Of a stretch of DNA of 64,000 nucleotides, positions 12,651-24,329 are shown one piece after another; position 1 is the stretch's first letter; each line of letters begins with the position of its first letter. The stretch is from contig NW_018343969.1 of NCBI RefSeq assembly GCF_002099425.1, forward strand, positions 3,620,001-3,684,000, read 5' to 3'. The DNA comes from Phascolarctos cinereus (taxonomy: Eukaryota > Chordata > Mammalia > Diprotodontia > Phascolarctidae). A program made the position numbers and the translations under genes. The notes under the pieces are model-generated. The model worked only from the letters and a program-made list of their open reading frames with translations. It had not been told where the DNA came from and searched no databases.

Positions 12651-14876
12651 TGTGATTATTTATAATGCCATTTTTATTTATGTCCTCAATTATGTGTTGG
12701 CTACTGTCACAGGACTAGATGCCATATAGAGAGATAAATGAGGAGAAAAAAATATTGCTAATATGTTGTGAGCGTGAGGAAATGGCCATTAGAATGTAGC
12801 AATAGTGGATCTGAGCTAGGTATGGCTTGTATTCTGTTATTGTCATGACTAAGCTGGAGTGACCATGGCAATGACATTTACAGTACTGACAGAAGTTGTA
12901 TTCCTTCAGTAGGTAGAAACAACTGAACTTATTATCCAGTTAGTAAGAATAATTGGTTAAAACATGAAGGTAACAGATAGTGTGCTTACAACTCAGGTGA
13001 GAACTTCCCTTTTCTTGGTCTACCCTATTCTCTCCTTCCTCCCTAGCAGTATCCCTGAAGCATTCTGGGAGTTTTCTCTCCATGATGCCTTTTGTCATGA
13101 CATAAATTGGTGATAAGAACCATTAATGGAGCATCTTGTAGGACATTTGTGAAATGAGATTTAGTTTAACATAGCAAGATATTTTTGTTGTGTATTTTTC
13201 TAATTTCTTGGGGGTTTTATGATTTCTATTTTCCAGTTCAAACATTCAGAGCACAGTAATATTTTAAATTATGGGTGTGCATAATTTAAAATGATGTATT
13301 TAACATTTTGAGAATGTTACTCCTGCTCCCCTAGTGTATATGGTTGATGATTCCTATAAATTGGCTCTGTACTAGAGGGAAGAATAAAGCCCTTTATATT
13401 TCTTAACATATTTGTAAGCTTGGTCTGTGGAAATAAAATTATACCAGGAAAACACAAGGAGGAGAAAACAGGCTCTATTGTTCTTTTCTGAGTACAAAAG
13501 GCAATCAAACAAGCAAAGTAGAATATGGTAATTACTGAGAATGCTAGATGTGCCCCAAAGAAGGCTATACCACAGAAGATAAATGCCTTTCTTTAGATGA
13601 ATTCCACACTAGAATTATCATAAGGGCAAGCTATGTTCTTTGTACATAGTACAAAGCAAGCTTCTAGTGTAATTTGCCAATCATAATTCCAATGTTTCTA
13701 AAAAGGCTTGGACACGTGTAGTAAATTGCTGCAGACAAATAGAAATAAAAAAAACACACATGCACAAATATGCACGGTTAAAAATAAAAAACAATGGCAG
13801 TACTTCTTGGTCAGAATTTTAGCTTATAAAATATTTAGCTTTATAAAAATATTTCTAAAATTTTATTTAATGTTAATAATATTTAGCTTAGGATAAAATG
13901 TTTAGTTTGTAATTCTAGCTGAACTTGAAGAGGTTGAAACCAAATAGCTAAGAAAAGTTAGGTAGTATTTAGGGGTGGTAGAATATACCACCTGCCATAT
14001 TATATTCTGGGGAAGAAAATGTCTCCTGTTGACAGAGTCTTTCCTCATTTTCACATGATTGGTGTTCTTTTCTGAACTCTCCCCTCCCCTGTCCCTGAAT
14101 TCTAATGCTAGGTTTTATTTGGATACTTTCACTAAAAAGATCTTCAATATGCTGCTTTTCAGACACTAATGTCCAAAATAAGAATGAGAATATCCAGATT
14201 GATTTGTTTTGACAAATGCACTGGTAGAGGAATAAAAATAACATCATTTCTTAGTAATATGATTTTGTTTTCAAACAGAGGTTCATGGATGTTTAGTCCA
14301 TTCTATTACAGTGCATAATAGTGTATTTGGAGGAGTTGGAATGTGAGCCATCCCAAGCATTTCCTTAGGTGGGTTTTTTTTTCATTTTTATTGACTAGAT
14401 CCATTACTATTAAAATATTAGATGTTCATTACTCAATTGTAAAATATTATAACTATTTTAAATTGCATCTGTTTTTCTTTTTAAAGTAATCTGAAATTCT
14501 TTACCTTTGTCAAAGCCAAGGAAATTTCTTGTTTAGAAACTGTAAAAATAGTACAAAGTTGTTATTTTTGTCATTAGAATGATGGCTTTCATTGTAATTT
14601 CAAATTTCACTTGGTCCTTCACTTCCTGGTATGACCTATCCCAGTTACTTCATGACTGACCTACACTATCATTCTTCCTACATAAGACCTTTATTTCTCC
14701 TGACTGGTGTCAAGTTTCCATTTTCATTTTGTCATTGAATTATACATACCAGGAACATTTGTAATAATTGCCTCGAGGGCCAAAACTATTTTGGAACTTT
14801 TGTTAGAAGGAATAAAGGGTGTCTGCTCTAGGAGATGGGAGGATGCCATTTTGACTTTTTTAATATTCTTTTTTTT
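12651..14876. other. Unassigned AT-rich DNA
   Basis: No gene or named repeat was recognised apart from a small hairpin at 13605-13671. Frames of up to 92 codons (for example 13969-14247 on the minus strand) have no known motif. Confidence 0.5.
13605..13671. repeat. Short imperfect inverted repeat
   Basis: Outer arms 'acactagaa' and 'ttctagtgt' are complementary. The centre 'ctttgtacatagtacaaag' forms a second palindrome. It could be a tiny MITE relic or chance. Confidence 0.5.
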
Positions 14877-14930
14877 TCACTCAATAAACATGTAACACCT
14901 ACTGCATTCCATGCCTCTGTATAGCTTTAA
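14877..14930 (-). mobile_element. Possible L2 3' terminus
   Basis: 'cactcaataaacatgtaac' followed by 'acctactgcattccatgcct' resembles a reversed L2 end. Short and diverged. Confidence 0.45.
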
Positions 14931-15364
14931 CTTGGGATATATTTTGTCTGTGGCATTTGGGGTTTCTAGAGAGCTAGAGGATTTTGGGTCTATTTTTAGA
15001 TTAGGGTCCAGTGAAGGAACAAGTAGAGACCTGGCTTCTTCCTTCTAAGTTTTATAATAGGATACACCTATGGACATTGGCCCCTATTGACTCAAAATTC
15101 TAAAAGCATGAGTGTACAAAGTGAACCACAGATGTCATCTTATTTTTCTATGGCCTGTTTTGTTTCTTTGAACAAAGTAAATAAGCCTCTGGAAACAGCA
15201 AATGCTTTGTTTAGGCTCTGACAGCAGCTGGTTGACCAGTTCCCAAAGACTTTAAATAAAATTTGCATAGAATTATTTTAGTTCCATAATAAAATGTTAT
15301 TCCATTTATTTCTTATTCAAACATTTATGTATAGTATATATGTTTATGATGATTATGATGATTA
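14931..15364. other. Unassigned DNA
   Basis: Nothing recognised except a short 'gatgattatgatgattatta' simple-sequence run at its end. Confidence 0.5.
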
Positions 15365-15810
15365 TTATTTTAACAGCTGGCATTTATATAGTACTTTAAA
15401 GTTTGTAAAATGCTTGTACGGATGTCATTTACATATGCATATAAATCCATACATATGCAAATATGCACATATGTATAGATGTATATGTGTGTATATGTAT
15501 TTGTGTATATATAATACATATATCCATGTATATCTATATTTATATATGCCAGGCACATTGTGGACACTATATAGTATTATGTTAACTATTATTATTATAG
15601 CATTAATATTAAATTTTGGGGGTATTCCAGCCTTTACTTTTCATTGTTGTAGGGAATACCTAGAGAAGAAACCCCTCCATCAGAGCAGATCAGCAGTATT
15701 CTTAAGGTGGTAGTATTAGAGGTTAAGTTACTTACCCATGGTCATACAGTCAAGATATACCAGAGGTAGCACTTAAATCAGATGTTCCAGCTCTCTAAAT
15801 CATTATATAG
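15365..15810 (-). mobile_element. MIR-like SINE with microsatellite expansion inside
   Basis: 'cagctggcatttatatagta' with 'ctttaaagtttgtaaaatgc' gives the reversed tail. The reversed core 'gaggttaagttacttaccca' with 'ggtcatacagtc' resumes about 300 bp later at ~15720. Between them lie ~130 bp of mixed (CATA/TATG) sequence and unassigned DNA, so the SINE appears split by later expansion or insertion. Confidence 0.65.
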
Positions 15811-16159
15811 CATTACTTATTATGTGTCTGTGTGTGTATGTGTATATGTTTATATACCATAGGGGGGCATTTCTGAAATTACTAAATTAAAAAAAAATCT
15901 GTAACTTTACAATATCTTTAATAAATACATGATGGGTAAAAATCATCTTTCTTTAAATGAGAATTTTTTTGTTTGATTTTACCTGTGAAGGGAATTCTCG
16001 ATATGGAAACTCCTTCAATTGCAGATATGCAACTTGTCTTTAACTTATAGCCTTAGAGAGTTTACTGGGAACTCTAAGGAGCTGTCATTTATAGAGGATA
16101 AACACAGTATGCATCAGAGTTAGCACTTTAGTCTATATTGTCTTGAGAGTAGGCTCTTT
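15811..16159. other. Unassigned DNA with small (TGTATG) patch
   Basis: A short TG/TATG-rich patch lies near 15820-15855. Nothing else was recognised. Confidence 0.5.
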
Positions 16160-16440
16160 CTGCACTCTCATACTGCCTTGTTAAGTCAAATATACATATG
16201 TATGTATGTATATTTATGTAAATATATCTGTATATACATGCAAATATATCTGTATATACATAAACACACATATATACATATATGTCATACTGCCTCTTTA
16301 AGTCAAACATATATAAATAACACAAATTATATAAATATATTTCTATGAACATATACACATATATATGTGTATGTACTTGTATACGTATATGTCATATTGC
16401 CTTTTAAAGTAAAATTTATATACACACACATAGACACATT
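16160..16440. repeat. Degenerate ~110-bp tandem repeat, about 2.5 units
   Basis: A conserved segment 'catactgcct-tttaagtcaaa' occurs at about 16168, 16285 and 16391, each followed by 70-80 bp of TA/CATA-rich sequence. The spacing of ~116 and ~107 bp indicates a tandem array with internal microsatellite length change. Confidence 0.75.
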
Positions 16441-17064
16441 CCTGTCTATAGTATGGCGTGTTTGAAAAGAAAGAGAATAAAATTTGCAGTGTGTACTATT
16501 ACTCAAACAACTATTTGTCACCTGCAAATAAATGTGTTTATTTTCTCAAGTACCTTGGAAAATATCCAAAGGGTCAGCACAGGTTTAACTTTTTTTCTTT
16601 TTAAAGTAATTTGTATGATTTTTTTTTTTATAGACTGCATACATCAAGATAGTGGGATGACTAATGACATTGTGTATTTTAGTTTACATTTAAATTCAGT
16701 GGTTATGACAGGGTAGAATTTTGAAGCCAACCTACAGTGGGTATGATTATTCCCTCTGACTCAGGGAAGGTATTGCACAGCCTTTTTCTTTCTTCCGTTG
16801 TCTATTCCTCCCCCCAAAGCCATATATAAATTCAGTGCCTCAGAAATTGTTTTTGCCATTAGTGTAGCTAGAAACAGGCTACAGTTATGCTTAGATTTCC
16901 ATGCAAATCTAAAAAAATAATGTGATATGAGTTTCCTTTGATTCTCAAAGACAAATGACTGAACTGAGTTCCTCCTTTGCTTTGCCTGCTTTGATGAAAA
17001 GGGTCCATTATGATATATGCCATTAGAATAGTTTGCTCTAGAAAGATAATAAATTCAGCTCCAC
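16441..17064. other. Unassigned DNA
   Basis: No gene or clear repeat seen. The 87-codon frame at 16453-16716 has no known motif. Confidence 0.5.
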
Positions 17065-17155
17065 ATAATGTAAGCCTTTTCAGGCAAGAGTTGTTTTATT
17101 TTTCTCTTTGTATAGCAAGCATTGGCAAATAGTAAGCACTTAAAAATTTTTGTTA
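17065..17155 (+). mobile_element. L2 LINE 3' terminus
   Basis: 'aatgtaagccttttcaggca', 'ctttgtatagcaagcattgg' and 'aatagtaagcacttaaaaat' follow L2 3' UTR order. Confidence 0.65.
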
Positions 17156-17189
17156 TAAAAGAGTTGGCTCAATGAGTAGAAGAGAGGAG

Positions 17190-18000
17190 AGGAGGAAAGC
17201 TCATACAACTCTGAGGTTCTACCTTTCACCTATCAAATTGTCAAAGATGACAAAAAAAAAAAAACAACCCAGTGACATGTTGGAAACCCTGTGGGAAAAC
17301 CAGTAGAGCTGTGAACTAGGACTGCCATTCTGGAAAGCAATTTACAACTGTACCCTCCAAAGATACTAAGCCCTTTGAACTAGCCACATTGGCCTGTCTA
17401 TACCTAAAAAAGATCAAAGAAAGAGGAAAAGAACTCATATGTACAAAAATATAGTATCTTTTTTTTTGTACTAGTACCAAACTAGAAACTAATGGGGTAC
17501 CTACCTATTAGGAAATGGCTAAACAAACTGTAATATACAAATGTGTTGGAATAATATTATGTCATAAGAAATAACAAAATAGGCAGTTCAGAGGAAACTG
17601 GTAAGACCTTTATGAACTGATGTAGATCTAGGAAAACAGTTTACATAATGACAACATTGTAAAGAAAAAAATACGTTTCAAAGACTTTAGAAGTCTGTCA
17701 AAGTTTAAAGATAAACCACAAAGTTCAAAGTGCAAAGATAAACCATACATCTAGTGGATTAAAGATGAAACATACACCTACTTCTTGGCTGAGAGTTCAT
17801 GGACTTAATATGCAGAATGAGAAAAGAAACATCTTTGGAGGTGGCCAATGTATGAATTTGTTTCATCAAACTATGCATATTTATTATGTGGGTTTCCTTT
17901 TTCTTTTATAATTGTTCAGCGGAGGGAGAAGAAGAAAGGAAAGGTAGCAAATGTTTATAAAAATAAATAGACAAAGCTGATATATAAACAAGCTTTATCA
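17190..18000 (+). mobile_element. L1 LINE 3' end (ORF2 C-terminus and 3' UTR)
   Basis: The text runs in marsupial L1 order: 'ctgtacccaaa'-like region, 'aagatcaaagaaagaggaaa', 'catatgtacaaaaatatag', 'aactagaaactaatggggta', 'ggaaatggctaaacaaactg' and 'ctttatgaactgatgtagat'. It ends in an A-rich zone near 17940-18000. This is a 5'-truncated, inactive copy with no long frame. Confidence 0.85.
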
Positions 18001-18334
18001 ATAAAAATTATTTTAAAGTAGATATAAATTCTTACTGGTGAATTGAACCTCTTAGCTGTTATTATATCCAGGATATGTTGGAGCCAGCTAATGAGAGGGT
18101 TTGTGAGAACCAGTTGTTAAATTTTCATTGTGAGCATTTACACCTCAGTAATCTTCAAATGGTACAAATCAGGGCTTGAGTTATTGTTTTGTTGATTGCC
18201 TAGGCTAAGAAAATGATGGAAAAATGTTAATAATGGAGATTAAACTGAAAAATGTACGTGCATTTTTCCCCTGGAGCACAAGTTATTAAATATGTACCAG
18301 CACACCTCAATAAAGAAAGTAAGTTTTATTGAGT
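18001..18334. other. Unassigned DNA, possibly an old repeat
   Basis: 'gaaccagttgttaaattttc' with 'attgtgagcatttacacc' feels like an ancient mammalian interspersed repeat, but I cannot name it. Confidence 0.3.
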
Positions 18335-18530
18335 ATACATATATATAATATATATATATATATTATGTGTATATATGCATGTGTGTATATATGTATAGAC
18401 ATACATGTATGAATATATATAATGTCTATATCTACATACATACCTATGCATATATATTTACATATAAATACTCATATGTATAAATTTATATATAAATAAA
18501 TATAAATATACATAAATTTCTGTATAAATG
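18335..18530. repeat. TA/TACATA-rich low-complexity tract
   Basis: Nearly 200 bp of imperfect TATA, TATG and CATA motifs without a constant unit. Confidence 0.9.
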
Positions 18531-19199
18531 CTTCTTTTCTATTCCAAAGTAGTGAACTCACCTGAAAGAAGACATGAAACTACTACTTGTGCTACCAAGT
18601 CTTTATGTTTCCTTCCTAGGACTTCCAAATTTCTAGAGACACATTCTAAGGTTTATTTGCTTGTTTTTTGTGTTATTGTTTTCATGATGTCATTTGCTGA
18701 CATGAATCTTTAGAAGTGGGTATCTGTTAATTGCTTGATAAATCTTGGCAGACTTTCTGTCGTGTTGAGTGCAGTCTAGGGCAGCTTACTACCTGAGTAT
18801 TTATATGATACTTTTCAATAGGAAGGCAGCAATCACCACACATAGCTCTACCTTCTAAGTCAGGAAAAGGACTCCTTACATTTGCCATACATAACCTGTG
18901 AGTCCCATTTATTTTCCTTTGAAGAAGGTACTGTCTTCTTTATGAAGACTAGATTTATCTTCTATCTAGGAACTTCTTGTTGTCTGGCTTAGGTGTGTCA
19001 AGTCCTCATCAACCTTTTCATTAAAATACTCAGTTGGATCCATGATTTTACTGAAGGGAGTATTCTTTACAATAAAGTAGATCACAACTCATCTATGCCT
19101 GTCCAAACTGTGTGGTTTATGTATGTTCACTATAGGATATCTGCCCAATGTGTTGGTTGCCTTTCTTGATTTTTCTTAACATTATAAGGATACCAATGA
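18531..19199. other. Unassigned DNA
   Basis: No gene or repeat recognised. Confidence 0.5.
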
Positions 19200-19483
19200 G
19201 TCAGAATAATACCACCACCAACAATAATAATATAGCTAACATGTATATAGCACCTACTATGTGCCAGGTACTATGCTAAGCACTTTACAGTTATCTCATT
19301 TGATCCTCATAACAACTCTGGAAAGTAGATGCTTATTATTACTCCCATTTTACAGATGAAGAAAGTGAGGCAGACTGAGGTTAAGTGACTTGCTCAGGGT
19401 CACACAGTTAGTGAATACTTGAGGCCATATTTGAACTCAGATTTTCTTGACTTCAAGCCCAGCTCCTTATGTACTATGGTGCC
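19200..19483 (-). mobile_element. MIR-like SINE with long tail
   Basis: The reversed order is clear: 'tagcacctactatgtgccag', 'aagcactttacagttatctc', 'cccattttacagatgaagaa', 'gttaagtgacttgctcaggg', then the head 'tactatggtgccacc'. Well preserved for its age. Confidence 0.85.
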
Positions 19484-19549
19484 ACCTAACACATATTCTC
19501 GTTATATGATTAGCCCACCTGACACATATTCTCATTATATAATTAGCCC
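19484..19549 (+). repeat. 33-bp tandem duplication
   Basis: Two copies of a unit starting 'acctgacacatattctc' and ending 'attagccc', with few differences, directly beside the SINE head. Confidence 0.9.
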
Positions 19550-19899
19550 ATTTTCTTTTTCACTCACATGATATCTTTTAATCTCTTATCTCAGATCTTG
19601 TTAGCCATTCCTTGTTTGCATGACTTACTTGTACCCTCTCAATGATACTCATTTGCAGTTCTTTGGAGGCTGTAGCCTTCTGTGACTCACAGTTCACAGT
19701 AATACTAGTATAACTTTTACATACTAGTTTTTATTCCCTTTGCTTCTTTGAAAACTAATTTTTGTACGGATTATTGGATTTTTGTTTGTTTATCTAGGAA
19801 CTTTGTGTTCTTTCCAATAAGCCAATGTACATAGGCATAATAGCTTCCACTAAAGCATGTGTAGATGGTAAGTTCTTCCTGAAGGAGTTCAATAGATTC
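19550..19899. other. Unassigned DNA
   Basis: Nothing recognised. Confidence 0.5.
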
Positions 19900-19950
19900 A
19901 ACAATTCATTTCAACAAATACTTATTAAGCATCTACTATGTAGAAAGCAA
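19900..19950 (-). mobile_element. L2 LINE terminus
   Basis: 'catttcaacaaatacttatt' plus 'aagcatctactatgtag' is a reversed L2 end cut off by the following SINE. Confidence 0.65.
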
Positions 19951-19951
19951 T

Positions 19952-20170
19952 GTCAGCATGATTTAATGGACAGAAAGCTGGCCTTGGAATCAAGAACATG
20001 TGAAGTGTGAATTTAAAAACCATCTTTGATATATATTTGCTGGGTGACCCAAAACAAATTACTTAACCTCTCAGTTCATTCAAACAGACTCTACTTTATA
20101 GATCAATTGCTAATGATAAAGAGTCTCCACCCTATTAGTTCCTTCCCTATGCCAATGATAGCATAAGTAT
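19952..20170 (+). mobile_element. T-type CORE-SINE
   Basis: Head 'gcatgatttaatggacagaa', core 'gctgggtgacccaaaacaaa' and tail block 'ccctatgccaatgatagc' in family order. It abuts the L2 terminus, so it probably inserted into it. Confidence 0.7.
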
Positions 20171-20595
20171 AGGTCTTCCTTCCCCTCCAAGTGCAGAACA
20201 CTTTTGAGGAATTAACTTTCTGTTGTTAACAGGTAGGCTGTCATTGATCCAAAACTTCAAAGGAGAATTTCTCTATTATCTCTCCAATCTGGCATAGAGT
20301 TTAGGATGGAGAAGGTATGGTGTTGCTTCCATATAATGTACAGGCATCAGTGCTGCCAAAAAGTCATCAGAGTAGGAAATTGACATATGATTTGGCTTGA
20401 CTGGGAGTGATAGACATGATTTTTCTGAGGAGCCTCTCTTTTGTCTTTCCACATTTCTCTCTCAGCCCCTTCCTCTTTCTCTTGGTTCCCTTAATGGTGC
20501 TTAGAGTAGCAGTTTGCAGTAGTTGTAATTTTATGGTCAATTCACTTCAGTCTTATTCAATCCAGCAGTCATCCAACAGATCCTGCTGTATTTTT
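20171..20595. other. Unassigned DNA
   Basis: No gene or repeat recognised. Confidence 0.5.
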
Positions 20596-20785
20596 CACAG
20601 AACAGGTGGAGAAATTCAGTCATTGCTTTTAACAAAGGCTGGGAACAAAACTAGTAGCTAATGCTTCCACTTGCTTCATTTTCTTCATGTTTGTTGTTTG
20701 TGACCTTGGCTGCCATTCTTCTGGAATAGGATGAAGTGATGAGAGAAAAGAAAATTTTGAATAGCTTTTGTGGAGAGTTAGAGAA
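20596..20785. repeat. Duplicated flank, copy A
   Basis: About 190 bp ('cattgctttta', 'ttctggaataggatgaagtg', 'gaatagcttttgtggagag') match 23454-23649 in order. Both copies run into 'gtggcatatctgc', the start of an L2 end. See the paired entry. Confidence 0.65.
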
Positions 20786-22020
20786 TGAATTAGGGAAGAA
20801 TAAAAGTGTGGCATATCTGCTGTGTGTCAGGCACTGTTTGGTGCTACAGCTATGAAGATATGAAACAGTTTCTGTCCTTAATTTATACTCTACTGGGGAC
20901 TGAACAATCTGTATATGGAAAAGTAACTTTAAAATCATACAAAGTAATTTCTTTAAGGGGGAAAGAACCAAAAATGGGAGCAAGAAAATGCCTCATATAG
21001 AAGGTATTACTTACACTGAGTCTTGAAGGGAAGATGAGATGGAGGCGAGAAGGAGACCATTGCAGCTTGTGCAGAGGGCATTGGGTTGGGACACATTGTC
21101 AGGCATGCAGAATGATAAGGTCATCAGTTTGATTTGAATGCAGAGAGCATAGGGGGAAGTAATCTGAAATCAGAAAACAGACAGATTGAAGCAAGGTTGC
21201 GAAAAGCTTCTAGTGACAAAGAGATGAGTTTATATTTTGCCTTAGAAGAGAAGGAGAGCCATAGAAACTTCTTGAGCTGAAGAATGACATGATCAGTTTA
21301 GAATTTGGTAGCTTTTTTGCAGAATGACTTAGAGAGATTAAAGGCAGGTTAACAAATTAGGAAACTATGAAATAGTTTAAGATTTAGTAGGTAAGGAGTA
21401 ATGAGTACTTGATTTAGGGTGATGGTCATATCCATGTCCAAATGTTAGGTATATAGAGGTTCATCCAACAAGGCATAGTAATGGATTGGAAATGGGGGGG
21501 GCATAAAGGAGAAGGTGGTCATGGCCTATTTCATCCTGGGTAACTGGAAGAATGGTAATGTACTCAATGGAAAGATGGATGTTAAGACTAGGATTAGGAT
21601 TCAGTGTAGAGTAATGAATTTTATTTTGGATAAGTTGAGTTTGAGATGCTTAAACAACATCCATGTGGTGATGTTTAACAGGAGGTTGATGATTTGGGAC
21701 TAGAGCTTAGGAGGAATATGTAGATTGGAAAATCACAAACATAATGGGAGCTAATGGATATCACCACTAGAAAGAGTATAGAGGGAGATGGGAAGAAGTC
21801 TTACCTCATGGCTTTATGATATATCTACACAAAAAGAGAGAGATGGTGATCCAGCAAAGGAAACTAAGAAAGAATGATCAAACAGATAGGAAGAGAACAC
21901 AAAGAGCAGCATTCATGAAAACACAGAGAGCATCAAGTATCCAAAAGGTGGTCAATAGGGTCATATATTGGATAGAGATCAAGAAGGATGGGAATTGACA
22001 AAAAGCCATTAGATTTGGCA
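20786..22020 (-). pseudogene. L2 LINE, RT domain to 3' end
   Basis: Read on the minus strand, ORF2 text includes 'cctttgctggatcaccatc' (the 'FAGSSS' stretch of the RT), 'catcaacctcctgttaaaca' with 'ccacatggatg' (the 'ISTWM' region), and 'catctcaaactcaacttatc' (the 'HLKLNMSKTEL' region). The L2 3' UTR follows down to ~20786, with 'tgtgtgtcaggcactgtttg' as its reversed end. About 1.2 kb remain of a ~3-kb element. Stops and frame shifts are frequent, so it is long dead. Confidence 0.85.
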
Positions 22021-22047
22021 ATTAAGAGATCTAAGTCACAGATTCTC

Positions 22048-22050
<3 letters not shown>

Positions 22051-22117
<67 letters not shown>
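22051..22117 (+). repeat. (CT)33 microsatellite
   Basis: Uninterrupted CT run followed by a pyrimidine-rich 80-bp zone to about 22200. Confidence 0.98.
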
Positions 22118-22119
<2 letters not shown>

Positions 22120-22389
22120 ATCTCCCATCATCTTTTCCCTCTACTTTTCCTTTTCCTTCTTCTCTTTTCTATTCCTTTCCTGCTCCTCTCCCTCTCCCCG
22201 TGTGGAGACTGGAACTGAGAAGTCTCCAGAGCTTGGTGGTCAAATATAAATACTGAGGCTTAGGGGCAGTAATCTAATTCTATCAAATTTCCACGCAAGT
22301 TTATGTGCTTACATGTTTTTCTTCCATAATAGAAATTACTAATGTGGAATCTCCCTCCATTAATGCAGACTGGCAACTTGTGTTTGGGG

Positions 22390-22505
22390 ACTCAAAGATT
22401 TAAAGACTTACTCAGAGTCATATAGCTTATATGAACCTGTGGTAGAACTTGGACTCAGGTCATCTTAATTCGAAGTCTGACCCTCTGTCCATTGTACCAT
22501 GTTGT
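22390..22505 (-). mobile_element. tRNA-type SINE fragment
   Basis: 'gaacttggactcaggtcatc' and 'gaccctctgtccattgtacc' are the reversed core and head of a Mar-1/W-type SINE. The tail is too degraded to place it. Confidence 0.65.
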
Positions 22506-22783
22506 CTTTTCAGAGTTCCTGTTAAAGATTTTAATGTCTGATTTGTAGAATTCATTTTAATAGATTTGAACAATTTTATAGAGCTAGAAATTACCTGAAA
22601 TGTCTTTATGATTCCTACTTAGTCCTCTTGAAACACTCCTCTTTCTTGAGCGAAGTTGTCTGTTCAATGGGATTTGTGCCACTATGAATCCTATTGACTT
22701 GTCAAAAAGATTCAGAAGAGAGAACTGACTTATAACAGAGTTGATGGAGAAATATGGATAGTGCTTGTCATAGAATATTGCTG

Positions 22784-23000
22784 TTTGTCCTTTGTTCTGG
22801 AAGAGGACCAATGATATCAGAAGGGTGATGTCTTGACTTGAAAGTGAATTGGATTTAAGTGAGGTAGGGATGTGCAAAGTCATCAGCCTCACTCACTCCT
22901 AGAGAGTCATCATAGTCCAGGTAAGACATAGGTAAAGAAGACTGGCAATGGCCCTGGATGCAGTGGGAGATGTTGGCCTTTTTAAGCTAAGGTTAGTTAA
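22784..23000 (-). mobile_element. SINE-like element sharing its 3' tail with the LINE at 36.9 kb
   Basis: 'gtttgtcctttgttctgg' with 'aagaggaccaatgatatcag' is the reverse complement of a terminus '...tcctcttc-gaacaaaggacaaac'. The body 'gtgaattggatttaagtgag', 'tcatcagcctcactcactcc' and 'ggccctggatgcagtgggag' is a common marsupial interspersed repeat. The element may continue to ~23140. It is probably mobilised by the LINE with the same tail. Confidence 0.7.
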
Positions 23001-23453
23001 CAAACCCTGATCTTGGTTTGTCTGAGGCAACCCTCATTCAGTAATTAAAGGCTAGGCAAGAATTGAGGTAAAAATGGCATACTTTACTTTCACAAAAGAA
23101 TCAGTCTGGGAGGAGAAGACCCTCAGAGTTTCTGGCCAGAACAGAAAAAAGTTGGTATTTACACTCACTTTACACCATCAAAACTCAAACAATGAACAAT
23201 GAGGACAAATGGGACCTATTACTAGCCAGCCCCTGAGAGTCAGAGTGATTTGGTTTAAAGGCATAGTAAAGTAGCTACATTTGAATCATAATGGACTTTA
23301 TCAAAGCCTGCTGTTTCAGAACTATATTTTGATAAATCATAAATGTAAAGACTACATGAGGCAAGAGTTAATTGTCCCAGTTTTTGAAACAATATATAGA
23401 ATAAATAGGGAAGAAAAAGAATCTAGCCCCCAAACCCCAAAATCTGCTTATGT
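23001..23453. other. Unassigned DNA, first part possibly the 5' end of the preceding repeat
   Basis: 'ggtttgtctgaggcaaccct' and 'cagtctgggaggagaagacc' may belong to the 22784 element. The rest is unrecognised. Confidence 0.4.
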
Positions 23454-23960
23454 CACAGAATAGATAGAGAAATGAAGTCATTGCTTTATTAAGGGGTGGG
23501 AAAAAATGACCAGATAATGCTTCTTCCCAGCTACTCCTTATCCTTTGTATTTGTTCTCTGTGGCACTGACTGCCAACTTTCTGGAAAAGGATGAGGTGAG
23601 GAGATGAGATAGTTTTAAATAGCTTCTGTGGAAAGCTAGAGAGTTAATTTTGTTGCCTTGTTTCAGTTGTGTCTAATTCTTTGTGACCTCATTTGGGGTT
23701 TTCTTGGCAAAGATACTGGATTCCTTCTCTGGCTCATTTTAGAGATGAGGAGCTGAGGCAAACAGGGTTAAGTTATTTGCCCAGGGTCAAACAACTAGTA
23801 AGTGGCAAGATTTGAACAGATAAATATGAGTCTTCCTGATTCCCAGCCCAGTGCTCTATCCACTGTGCCACCTAGCAGCCTACAGAGAATTAATGAGCAA
23901 TAAAAGCATTGTGTGGCATATCTGCATTCTCTCTGTGTGCATGGGGCTCTAGGCTGCCAC
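23454..23960. repeat. Duplicated flank, copy B (split by a Mar-1-like SINE)
   Basis: Matches 20596-20850 in direct orientation: 'cattgctttatt', 'tttctggaaaaggatgaggt' and 'aatagcttctgtggaaag', then after the SINE 'gtgtggcatatctgcattct'. The similarity crosses the L2 boundary, which suggests a segmental duplication and not two copies of one repeat. Confidence 0.65.
23650..23881 (-). mobile_element. Mar-1-like SINE
   Basis: Reversed tail 'gtttcagttgtgtctaattc', body 'gggttttcttggcaaagata', reversed head 'ctgtgccacctagcagcc'. Imperfect direct repeats 'agagagttaat' and 'cagagaattaat' flank it. It is absent from copy A. Confidence 0.88.
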
Positions 23961-24329
23961 AGGGTACATCAAAAAGAGGGATGTGTAGAGTGAAAATTTG
24001 TGTTACAGATTCAGCCCACAGCCACATATCTGATCTTCAATGACTGAGCTCAATCTTTCATACCTAGAGAATCCAGTAATAGGCACTGTGATGTAACAAC
24101 ATTTAGAGAAAGTTCTATGTGAATTCATTTTCCCTTTCATCTCATTCTATTCTCCTTTCATTATATGAATTGTCTAAATAGAGCTAACAAGACCCTCATA
24201 TTGGCTGGGCAATGACCCGGAAAATAGAATGGATCTTACTGTCTGAAAAGGAATTTGAGCTGCTTATATAACAGTTCTATGTTTTGGAGCTAAGTGTTGC
24301 AGTATGAATACCAAAGAATCTCATAATAT
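23961..24329. other. Unassigned DNA
   Basis: Nothing recognised. Confidence 0.5.
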
